Source of the DNA: CAYZPE01 sp964626625
GTDB taxonomy: Bacteria; Patescibacteriota; Minisyncoccia; Phycocordibacterales; CAYZPE01
DNA length: 5,900 bases
Assembly (NCBI GenBank): GCA_964626625.1
Contig: CAZVFV010000040.1
Span: 1-5,900, forward strand
Direction: 5' to 3'
Shown here: piece by piece, positions 1 through 4,403 of the stretch
Layout: every line of letters begins with the position of its first letter
Numbering within the stretch: the stretch's first letter is position 1
Translations under genes and position numbers: made by a program
Notes under the pieces: generated by a model
The model's database searches: none
The model's input: the letters and a program-made list of their open reading frames with translations, nothing else
What the model was told of the DNA's origin: nothing

Positions 1-1
1 A

Positions 2-148
2 CGATTGCTTCGTGTGGAGAAAAAGATTCTTCCTGAGGTACAGAGCGAAAGAAGGAAGGAAATCCTTCAACTTCTTCGCGATAAGTCCGGCGGAAAACAT
101 ATCAAGAGCCTCAAGGAGAAGCGGAAGCGTGAGCGTAGGCTGAGATAA
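2..148 (+). CDS. 3' end of a basic hypothetical protein (partial)
   Basis: An open frame enters from the left edge and runs 48 codons to two consecutive stops (TAA TAA, 146-151). The visible C-terminus is very rich in Arg, Lys, Glu and Leu, contains a KSGGKH stretch near its middle, and ends KRKRERRLR, suggesting helical, nucleic-acid-binding or ribosome-associated character; this is inference from composition only. Codon choice (CGG, CGC, CTC, AAG) looks more GC-rich than in the metabolic genes of the window and resembles the 118-aa gene at 3800 and the partial gene at 5724. A clean intrinsic terminator follows 23 bp after the stop, which supports it as a real gene end. I do not recognise the family, and the N-terminus lies outside the window. 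Confidence 0.55.
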   Translation, partial: RLLRVEKKILPEVQSERRKEILQLLRDKSGGKHIKSLKEKRKRERRLR

Positions 149-171
149 TAATTCTGTCATTTAGTATACAA

Positions 172-202
172 AGCGGCTCACCTCAGTGAGCCGCTCTTTT
201 TT
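172..202 (+). terminator. Intrinsic terminator of the upstream partial gene
   Basis: A perfect 10-bp GC-rich stem (agcggctcac with gtgagccgct, 172-181 and 186-195) closes a CTCA loop and is followed by C and six T (197-202). This is a textbook rho-independent terminator for plus-strand transcription ending the gene at 2-148. Confidence 0.93.
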
Positions 203-209
203 GTAAATC

Positions 210-231
210 AAAAACCCGCCTTGTGGGCGGG
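210..231 (-). terminator. Intrinsic terminator of the minus-strand membrane protein gene
   Basis: Read on the minus strand, cccgcc (231-226), a five-base loop and ggcggg (220-215) form a 6-bp G+C stem followed by five T (complement of 210-214). It lies 27 bp past the stop of the minus-strand gene at 259-675. With the plus-strand terminator at 172-202 it makes a converging pair that insulates the two units. Confidence 0.85.
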
Positions 232-258
232 GTCTTGAGTAAGTAGGAAAATTAAAAC

Positions 259-675
259 TTAAGCCATTCCTCCAGGCATACCATCTTGAGATGGGTTTGA
301 AGGGAAATCAGAACTTATTGATGTTGAAGCACTTTTACCACCCCTTACTCCTGCAAGAAGTATTAGTATACCAAGTACAAGATAAAGCCAGTTATCAGCA
401 GGGTTTACTATTAAGAAACCAAGTACAGTTCCTGTATTTGATAGAAAACCAAGTACAGCAACTAATAAATAAACTACTCCGAAAAGTTTTAGTACTCCAG
501 CCGCCGCTCCTCCTGCAAGCAAGAATACAATACCAGTTACGATATGAATGATATTGTGAATTGTATCTATATGGAACAATGCTCCTTCTCCTCCAAATAC
601 TGGGTTACTAATAAAACCTAGTAGTCCAATAAGAATAAATACGATACCAAATATAATCGCTGCTTTTTTTGCCAT
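259..675 (-). CDS. DUF4383-like four-helix membrane protein
   Basis: This 138-aa protein is predicted to sit in the cytoplasmic membrane. Four hydrophobic segments are visible at about residues 5-23, 42-57, 60-80 and 95-111, followed by a hydrophilic Ser/Gly/Pro tail (112-138) ending MPGGMA. The HIDTIHNIIHIVTG stretch (35-48) between helices 1 and 2 matches what I remember of DUF4383 proteins, small membrane proteins of unknown function. The two halves (residues 9-56 and 65-109) look like a duplicated two-helix unit: FGIV/FGVV openings, LLGFISN/VLGFLSN, then a polar loop with aspartate and a second helix ending LLAG. The start is MAKK at 675; the upstream region is AT-rich with no clear Shine-Dalgarno. 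It is a single-gene unit with its own terminator. The family call is from memory of the motif pattern; the function is unknown. Confidence 0.85.
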   Translation of the reverse strand: MAKKAAIIFGIVFILIGLLGFISNPVFGGEGALFHIDTIHNIIHIVTGIVFLLAGGAAAGVLKLFGVVYLLVAVLGFLSNTGTVLGFLIVNPADNWLYLVLGILILLAGVRGGKSASTSISSDFPSNPSQDGMPGGMA

Positions 676-713
676 AATATATTTTTTAATTGTATTAATA
701 AATTCGAAAATGT

Positions 714-729
714 TTGATTAAGTAATCAA
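714..729. promoter_or_regulatory. 16-bp palindrome upstream of the DUF4383-like gene
   Basis: TTGATTA-AG-TAATCAA is a perfect inverted repeat with 7-bp arms and a 2-bp centre, 38 bp upstream of the minus-strand start codon. Just behind it on the minus strand is a TATACT (-10-like) hexamer at about 736-741. The position and symmetry suit an operator for a dimeric regulator, but AT-rich palindromes also arise by chance. Confidence 0.35.
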
Positions 730-814
730 TAGTTTAAGTATATATTTTTTAGTTGTACAAACATCTTTTGTGTGTGGATAGACTGCTGGTATTTAGAGGG
801 TTAGTATTTCAGAC

Positions 815-856
815 AAAAAAATAACCCGCGCTACTGCAGAACTGCAGCAACGCGGG
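815..856 (-). terminator. Intrinsic terminator, minus strand
   Basis: The stem pairs 851-856 with 825-830 (cccgcg/cgcggg), continues through two mismatches into CTGCA/TGCAG, and closes with a four-base loop. On the minus strand it is followed by TTATTTTTTT (824-815). No minus-strand gene lies to its right, so it can only serve a non-coding transcript or mop up antisense transcription. On the plus strand there is no T tract after the hairpin. Confidence 0.75.
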
Positions 857-890
857 CTTCCGGGGGCTAGGTAAGAACAAACTAATACAA
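815..890 (-). ncRNA. Candidate small RNA of about 75 nt
   Basis: A consensus-like minus-strand promoter (895-923) and a strong minus-strand terminator (815-856) enclose about 75 nt with no open reading frame. The 5' part is AT-rich single-stranded sequence followed by a C-rich segment (agcccccgg on the RNA strand). The 3' half folds into one long imperfect hairpin built from cgcggg/cccgcg and two CTGCAG blocks, then TTATTTTTTT. The architecture (promoter, unstructured seed-like 5' end, terminator hairpin) is that of a trans-acting sRNA. I recognise no known family. The 5' end is an estimate from the promoter position. Confidence 0.5.
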
Positions 891-894
891 GTAA

Positions 895-923
895 ACTTTA
901 TACAATATAAATAATCTTGTCAA
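895..923 (-). promoter_or_regulatory. Minus-strand promoter with consensus TTGACA
   Basis: On the minus strand a consensus -35 box TTGACA (923-918) is followed by TATAAA (902-897, 15-bp spacing) or TAAAGT (900-895, 17-bp spacing). Transcription would start near 888-891 and run leftward into the hairpin and T-tract at 815-856, with no gene in between. This is the best match to a sigma-70 -35 consensus that I saw in the window. Confidence 0.6.
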
Positions 924-999
924 TATTGTTTATAAATAAACAATAAAAGTTATTTTTAGTCAAATTTAGTATATATTACTCTTTTGGGTTGTGGTTTTC

Positions 1000-1008
1000 T
1001 GGTATACT
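1000..1008 (+). promoter_or_regulatory. Extended -10 promoter of the PGI/PMI gene
   Basis: TGG-TATACT is an extended -10 element (TGN plus a hexamer differing from TATAAT at one base) without an obvious -35. The distance from the -10 to the ATG at 1015 is only 6 bp, so the predicted transcription start falls on or next to the start codon, implying a leaderless mRNA. A second -10-like TATATT lies further upstream, around 972-977. Confidence 0.5.
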
Positions 1009-1014
1009 ATTTCT

Positions 1015-1965
1015 ATGGAAAATAAAACTTTATTTTCATCTCAACTTTTATGGAAACCTGAAAGAGTAAAAATGTCTGACTATTCAGCCATTTCACATTT
1101 TATTCTCGGAGGTATGGGAGGTTCTCACTTGGGAGCTGGTGTGCTCAAGATGTTAAAGCCAGGTCTCAATCTATATGTTCATCGAAACTACGGACTCCCT
1201 CCATTTACAGATGATTTTCTTGCTCAAGGAGTTTGTATTGCAAGTTCATACTCTGGCAATACAGAAGAGGTCTTGAGTTTTTATGATGAAGCACGGGATA
1301 AGGGTTTGAAAATTGTTGTAGTTACTTCTGGAGGAGAATTATTAAAACGAGCAGAGAAAAATGGAAGCGACCTCATTGTTTTGCCGACAGGCTTTCAGCC
1401 ACGTGATGCATTAGGTTTTTTTGTACGAGCTCTTTCGATGGTTGTTGGTAATGAAGATATTAATAAAGTTCTTGATGTAGAGGATTCTGTACAAGAAATT
1501 TCACAAGAGCTTATTGAAGGTGTAGTAAGTCATGTTTCTGGTTTTGTGCCAGTTGTATATAGCTCACTTTCGAATTTGCCACTAGCTTATATGTGGAAGA
1601 TTAAGTTTAATGAGACCTCAAAAAATCCTGCTTTTTATAATGTGTTACCTGAACTTAATCATAATGAAATGGAGGGTTTTGATTTTTCAGAAAAAACAGC
1701 TGGATTTTCTAAACAGTTTAAATTTATATTTCTTACAGATCCACTCGATGATTCTCGAATCATAAGACGAATGAATGTATTGAAGGAGGTTTACGAGTCT
1801 AAGGGTTTACTCGTAAAAGAGGTTCTTCTTCCAGCGAGTTCAACACTCGAAAAAATAAGTTTTGGAATTACATTAGCTCACCTTGTTTCTCACAAACTTG
1901 CAGAATATAACGGATCTCCAGCAGATGAAGTTCCTCTTATTGAAAATTTTAAAAAGAAGTTGTAA
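1015..1965 (+). CDS. Bifunctional phosphoglucose/phosphomannose isomerase
   Basis: This 316-aa cytoplasmic enzyme belongs to the SIS-fold PGI/PMI family (archaeal/CPR type) that interconverts glucose-6-P, fructose-6-P and often mannose-6-P. Visible are the first SIS motif GMGGSHLGA (33-41), the phosphate-binding SYSGNTEE (78-85), PRDALG (129-134), and the active-site stretch from KIKFNE (E200) to PELNHNE (H216). The E200-H216 spacing equals that of the catalytic Glu and His of the Pyrobaculum aerophilum enzyme (from memory). A C-terminal Lys (K313 by eye) ends the family's final helix. Length is normal. I chose ATG 1015 over GTG 991: the earlier start would put the promoter -10 inside the gene, and MENKTLFSS suits the family N-terminus. 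No Shine-Dalgarno is present. The ROK kinase gene follows after 6 bp, indicating co-transcription. V306 occupies the place where I expect a conserved Thr, so PMI activity is less certain than PGI. Confidence 0.9.
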   Translation: MENKTLFSSQLLWKPERVKMSDYSAISHFILGGMGGSHLGAGVLKMLKPGLNLYVHRNYGLPPFTDDFLAQGVCIASSYSGNTEEVLSFYDEARDKGLKIVVVTSGGELLKRAEKNGSDLIVLPTGFQPRDALGFFVRALSMVVGNEDINKVLDVEDSVQEISQELIEGVVSHVSGFVPVVYSSLSNLPLAYMWKIKFNETSKNPAFYNVLPELNHNEMEGFDFSEKTAGFSKQFKFIFLTDPLDDSRIIRRMNVLKEVYESKGLLVKEVLLPASSTLEKISFGITLAHLVSHKLAEYNGSPADEVPLIENFKKKL

Positions 1966-1971
1966 TACGTT

Positions 1972-2820
1972 ATGGCAACACATTTGTTATTTGATATAGG
2001 TGGTACCAAAATACGTCTAGCGCCATGCAAAGATGGTGTTATTGGGGATATTGTTACAATTAAAAATCCAGGTAGCTACACAGACGCACTTCAAGAAATT
2101 AGCCAAGCTCTCAAAGACTTCTCCTTAGAAGAGGGTTTTTCGGGTGGTGCAGGAGGTGTGGCAGGATTACTTAATAAAGAAAAATCTAAACTTTTTCATG
2201 CTCCACATCTTGTGGGTTGGGTAGGAAAAGATCTTAAGTTAGATTTAGAGAAAATTACCGGAGGCTCTGTATTTCTGGAGAATGACTCAGCAATTGTAGG
2301 TCTAGGTGAAGCGCATTTTGGTGCGGGTAAAGATTTTGATATTGTAATGTATATGACTGTAAGTACAGGGGTTGGGGGTTCACGGATTGTTGGTGGAAAA
2401 ATTGACGCATCTCTTTCTGGTTTTGAACCCGGTCATCAGATTATTGATTTTTCAGGCGCGGTTGAACCACGATTTAATGTGACGGGAACACTTGAGAATT
2501 TTATTTCTGGGTCAGCTGTTTCTTCTCAACTTGGTAAGTCAGTTGTTTTTGTTCCTTCACAAGATCCATTATGGGACGATTTGGCTGAGAAGACTGCATA
2601 TGGTATTTATAATTCAATTTTGCACTGGTCGCCACATGTTGTTGTTTTGGGAGGTTCAATGATTACAGGTAGTCCGGCTATCCCTTTAGATGCTATTTCT
2701 GCATATCTTCGAGAAATTAATCAAATCTATCCTGAGCTTCCTCTTATAAAAAAAGCTACACTTAAAGATGTTGGAGGAATTCATGGGGCTTCGATTTATT
2801 TGAAACAACACCTGAGTTAA
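1972..2820 (+). CDS. ROK-family sugar kinase (glucokinase-like)
   Basis: This 282-aa protein has the actin-like ATPase fold of ROK kinases, which phosphorylate glucose or related hexoses with ATP. Motifs in order: phosphate-1 loop FDIGGTKIR (7-15), ENDSAIVGLGEA (103-114) with D105 as likely catalytic base, STGVGG (131-136), FEPGH (151-155), GTLENFISGSA (172-182) and adenosine-motif VVLGGSM (224-230). The ROK zinc motif (CxCGxxGCxE) is degenerate: all its cysteines are missing, with VEPRFNVTGTLE in its place, so this is a zinc-less variant. There is no DNA-binding domain at the N-terminus, so it is a kinase rather than a NagC-type repressor. The start lies 6 bp after the isomerase stop, pointing to an operon in which the kinase makes a hexose-6-phosphate for the isomerase. 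Exact substrate unknown. Confidence 0.85.
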   Translation: MATHLLFDIGGTKIRLAPCKDGVIGDIVTIKNPGSYTDALQEISQALKDFSLEEGFSGGAGGVAGLLNKEKSKLFHAPHLVGWVGKDLKLDLEKITGGSVFLENDSAIVGLGEAHFGAGKDFDIVMYMTVSTGVGGSRIVGGKIDASLSGFEPGHQIIDFSGAVEPRFNVTGTLENFISGSAVSSQLGKSVVFVPSQDPLWDDLAEKTAYGIYNSILHWSPHVVVLGGSMITGSPAIPLDAISAYLREINQIYPELPLIKKATLKDVGGIHGASIYLKQHLS

Positions 2821-2878
2821 GTTATTCTTAAGAGGTTCTTGTTTTAGTTTTTTATCTTTAATCTTTTAACTCATTTAT

Positions 2879-3109
2879 ATGTCAATTAAATCTTTTCTTT
2901 TAAAAAAACTTTTAAAATCAAAAATGAAAGGTGTTCCAGAAGCTGAGCAGGAAAAAATGATTACTCTTATTGAAAAGAATCCAGAGCTTTTTCAGAAAAT
3001 CGGTGTTGAGGTTCAGGCGAAGATAAAAGAAGGTAAAGATCAGACAACTGCTTCAATGGAAGTAATGCAAAAATATCAAAATGAATTAAAGGCTGCGATG
3101 GGGCAATAA
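2879..3109 (+). CDS. Small helical hypothetical protein (76 aa)
   Basis: No function can be assigned. The protein starts with a basic amphipathic stretch (SIKSFLLKKLLKSKMKG, residues 2-18), then a likely helix EAEQEKMITLIEKNP (21-35), a second helix around 37-52 (LFQKIGVEVQAKIKEG) and a third (TTASMEVMQKYQNELKAAMG, 56-75). It has no signal peptide, no cysteines and no transmembrane segment. The coding frame is clean, codon use resembles the flanking metabolic genes, and the next gene begins 7 bp after its stop, so it is likely co-transcribed with the oxidoreductase-like gene. There is no Shine-Dalgarno. A 15-bp sequence upstream (2850-2864) is identical to one in front of ychF. I have the impression that similar short proteins occur in other Parcubacteria, but I cannot verify it here. 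Confidence 0.75.
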   Translation: MSIKSFLLKKLLKSKMKGVPEAEQEKMITLIEKNPELFQKIGVEVQAKIKEGKDQTTASMEVMQKYQNELKAAMGQ

Positions 3110-3116
3110 TATATTT

Positions 3117-3698
3117 ATGAATCAAAAGAAAATTTTTATTTTAGTTGGGCATCCCCTAAAAGATAGTACGTGCGGGCGACTTGCAGGTAGTTACGCAAGT
3201 GGGGCAGAAGAATCTAAGCATGAAGTGCGAACCATGTTTATTGGAGATATGCATTTTGACCCTCTGCTCCGTAAGGCGTACAGAGAAATTCAAGAACTTG
3301 AACCTGATTTAAAACAATTTCAAGAAAATGTGAGGTGGGCTGATCATGTTGTGATTTTGTATCCAATGTGGTGGTCAGCCATGCCCGCAATTCTTAAGGG
3401 TCTTTTCGATAGAGTCTGGCTTCCGGGTTTTGCTTTTCATTTTCATAAACATGGTATTGGTTGGCATAAATTACTAAAGGGAAAAAGTGCAAGGGTAATT
3501 ATAACGATGGATTCATGGCCTATGGCATCTAGGTTTTTGTTTGGTGATACTACGAATGAAATTGGTCGTGGTATTTTGTGGTTTTCTGGAATTCATCCTG
3601 TGCGTATTAAAAAGTTCGGTCCAGTTAAAGATGCTTCAGAGAATAAAAAACGAGCATGGGAAGATAGGGTGCATAGGTGGGGAACTAAAGCCAAATAG
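3117..3698 (+). CDS. NAD(P)H:quinone oxidoreductase-like flavodoxin-fold protein
   Basis: This 193-aa protein matches the Flavodoxin_2 (NQO1/KefF/MdaB-like) family of FMN/FAD-dependent NAD(P)H oxidoreductases that reduce quinones or other electrophiles by two electrons. Seen: beta-1 IFILVGHP (6-13) leading to a phosphate-contacting turn (GHPLKDST), WADHVVILYPMWWSAMPAILKGLFDRV (74-100) with the hallmark YPMWW...P..LKG..DRV, and GFAF (104-107). The later segment VIITMDSWP (127-135), in place of the common TTGG-type loop, suggests altered substrate contacts. Length is typical of the short bacterial members. It is probably cytosolic and soluble. It starts 7 bp after the 76-aa gene without a recognisable ribosome site. 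A hairpin with T tract follows at 3740-3767. The precise substrate cannot be read from sequence. Confidence 0.88.
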   Translation: MNQKKIFILVGHPLKDSTCGRLAGSYASGAEESKHEVRTMFIGDMHFDPLLRKAYREIQELEPDLKQFQENVRWADHVVILYPMWWSAMPAILKGLFDRVWLPGFAFHFHKHGIGWHKLLKGKSARVIITMDSWPMASRFLFGDTTNEIGRGILWFSGIHPVRIKKFGPVKDASENKKRAWEDRVHRWGTKAK

Positions 3699-3739
3699 AC
3701 TTGATTTTTTTGATGTTTCATGATACGGTTTTTCTGGAA

Positions 3740-3767
3740 ATGTTCTTACTGTGAGAACATGTTTTTT
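3740..3767 (+). terminator. Hairpin plus six T: terminator or leader attenuator
   Basis: ATGTTCT (3740-3746) pairs perfectly with AGAACAT (3754-3760) around a 7-base loop and is followed by G and six T (3762-3767). It can end the transcript of the oxidoreductase gene (stop 3698). It lies only 32 bp before the next start codon. A possible promoter (TTGATT 3701-3706, then TGA-TACGGT to 3729) would begin transcription just before the hairpin, making it part of the next gene's leader. The stem is not very GC-rich, so efficiency may be partial. Confidence 0.65.
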
Positions 3768-3784
3768 ATCTCATAAGCATCACG

Positions 3785-3795
3785 AAAGGAGGTGA
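3785..3795 (+). promoter_or_regulatory. Perfect Shine-Dalgarno of the 118-aa gene
   Basis: AAAGGAGGTGA is complementary over its whole core to the 3' end of 16S rRNA, and sits 4 bp before the ATG at 3800. It is the strongest ribosome site in the window and contrasts with the SD-less starts of the conserved genes. The start region itself (catcat-ga-atgatg, 3796-3809) is a small palindrome that could weakly occlude the ATG. Confidence 0.85.
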
Positions 3796-3799
3796 CATC

Positions 3800-4156
3800 A
3801 TGAATGATGCAAGTAAAAAATCGAAGCGAAGGAAGGCGAGACCTCTCCCTTCTCATCTGCTGGCGGAATGTCAGCAGAGAGAGAAAGATCGAATCAAGGA
3901 GGAACAGAGGTCAAAGTTTCGACGTATAGTTTTCGACGAAAGACATCTCTTTCAAGAACCTCGGTATCCTGATGATGCCGATATCGAGTCTATGCGACGG
4001 ATCGATGACCATAAGAGAGAGAGTCTGCAGGAAGCGCTTAGATGGCTTAACTTGGAAGGTGAACGTCTAGGTCTCTCTACTGCGGAAAGAAGCGTCGCAA
4101 TGAGAGAAGTTTTAGGTTCTGCTTCTTGTAGTACGGGTTTTGGAGGTGCTGAATGA
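3800..4156 (+). CDS. Charged small hypothetical protein (118 aa)
   Basis: I do not recognise this protein. It begins with a strongly basic stretch (KKSKRRKARP, residues 6-15), followed by long charged, probably helical regions: HLLAECQQREKDRIKEEQRSKFRR (19-42) and an acidic/arginine-rich middle (DDADIESMRRIDDHKRESLQEALRWLNLEGERLGLS, 58-93). The tail is small and Gly/Ser-rich (GSASCSTGFGGAE). It has no signal peptide or membrane segment. It stands alone between a hairpin (3740-3767) and its own terminator (4187-4229), with a perfect Shine-Dalgarno fixing the start. Codon use (CTC, CGG, GCG, AGG, CTG) is visibly more GC-rich than the metabolic neighbours and resembles the partial genes at both window edges. 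A nucleic-acid-binding or ribosome-associated role is a guess from composition only. Confidence 0.8.
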   Translation: MNDASKKSKRRKARPLPSHLLAECQQREKDRIKEEQRSKFRRIVFDERHLFQEPRYPDDADIESMRRIDDHKRESLQEALRWLNLEGERLGLSTAERSVAMREVLGSASCSTGFGGAE

Positions 4157-4186
4157 TCAGGGCGATGTTTCTCACATCTTGTTCCT

Positions 4187-4229
4187 AAATGCCGGCATAC
4201 ATATTCTTGTATGACGGCATTTAATTTTT
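4187..4229 (+). terminator. Intrinsic terminator of the 118-aa gene
   Basis: AAATGCCG (4187-4194) pairs with CGGCATTT (4215-4222); after one G/A mismatch the stem continues CATACA/TGTATG around a 6-base loop. AATTTTTC follows, giving a T tract at 4225-4229. The hairpin lies 31 bp after the TGA stop of the 118-aa gene. The A-rich start of the left arm gives little tract for the opposite strand, so the plus direction is favoured. Confidence 0.8.
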
Positions 4230-4265
4230 CTTTCGACGCAACTTTTTTCCCAAGTATTGTCTTTA

Positions 4266-4368
4266 CCCCTACACCTTTCGAAGTATAGTTTTTGCAAACC
4301 CCTGCTCCGACTTAGCGTCGAAGCAAAGTCAAAACGCGCGAAGTGTAATTCCTCGAAAGGTGTAGGGG
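4266..4368. mobile_element. MITE-like 103-bp element with 16-bp terminal inverted repeats
   Basis: CCCCTACACCTTTCGA at 4266-4281 is repeated exactly in reverse complement at 4353-4368, and the element is bounded on both sides by the direct repeat TTTA (4262-4265 and 4369-4372), as expected of a target-site duplication. The 71-bp interior has no open reading frame. It contains a small imperfect hairpin (GACTT-A-GC / GC-A-AAGTC, 4309-4330) and an imperfect direct repeat cgaagtatagtt/cgaagtgtaatt (4279-4290, 4339-4350). No T tract follows either arm, so it is not a simple terminator. This organisation is that of a non-autonomous transposable element or palindromic intergenic repeat. Its transposase source is not in the window and copy number is unknown. 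Confidence 0.6.
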
Positions 4369-4381
4369 TTTACTTTATACT
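4353..4381 (+). promoter_or_regulatory. Possible ychF promoter overlapping the element's right repeat
   Basis: TATACT (4376-4381) is a good -10 box, and exactly 17 bp upstream lies TCGAAA (4353-4358, four of six matches to TTGACA), the inner end of the element's right terminal repeat. Transcription would start near 4388, giving a 16-nt leader without Shine-Dalgarno. The -10 is plausible; the -35 assignment is tentative. Confidence 0.4.
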
Positions 4382-4403
4382 CTTTTATCTTTAATCTCTA
4401 TAC

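Noticed and set aside
291..551. Plus-strand 86-codon open frame
   Set aside because: It lies antisense to the four-helix membrane protein gene; its Leu/Gln-rich low-complexity translation is a shadow of hydrophobic codons on the other strand.
991..1014. Longer PGI/PMI reading frame starting at GTG 991
   Set aside because: It would place the extended -10 promoter inside the coding region and add eight residues (VVFWYTIS) unlike the family N-terminus; ATG 1015 fits better.
2817..2840. Weak hairpins after the ROK kinase stop (TTAAG/CTTAA; AAGA/TCTT) as a terminator
   Set aside because: Stems are only 4-5 A/T-rich pairs and the T-rich segment is not directly adjacent; too weak to call.
3541..3723. 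Plus-strand 60-codon open frame
   Set aside because: It overlaps the 3' end of the oxidoreductase gene in another frame, and its translation shows no protein-like pattern.
4266..4368. Inverted repeat upstream of ychF as a simple terminator or riboswitch
   Set aside because: The arms are 71 bp apart, no T tract follows, and a terminator for the upstream gene already exists at 4187-4229; flanking TTTA repeats favour an insertion.
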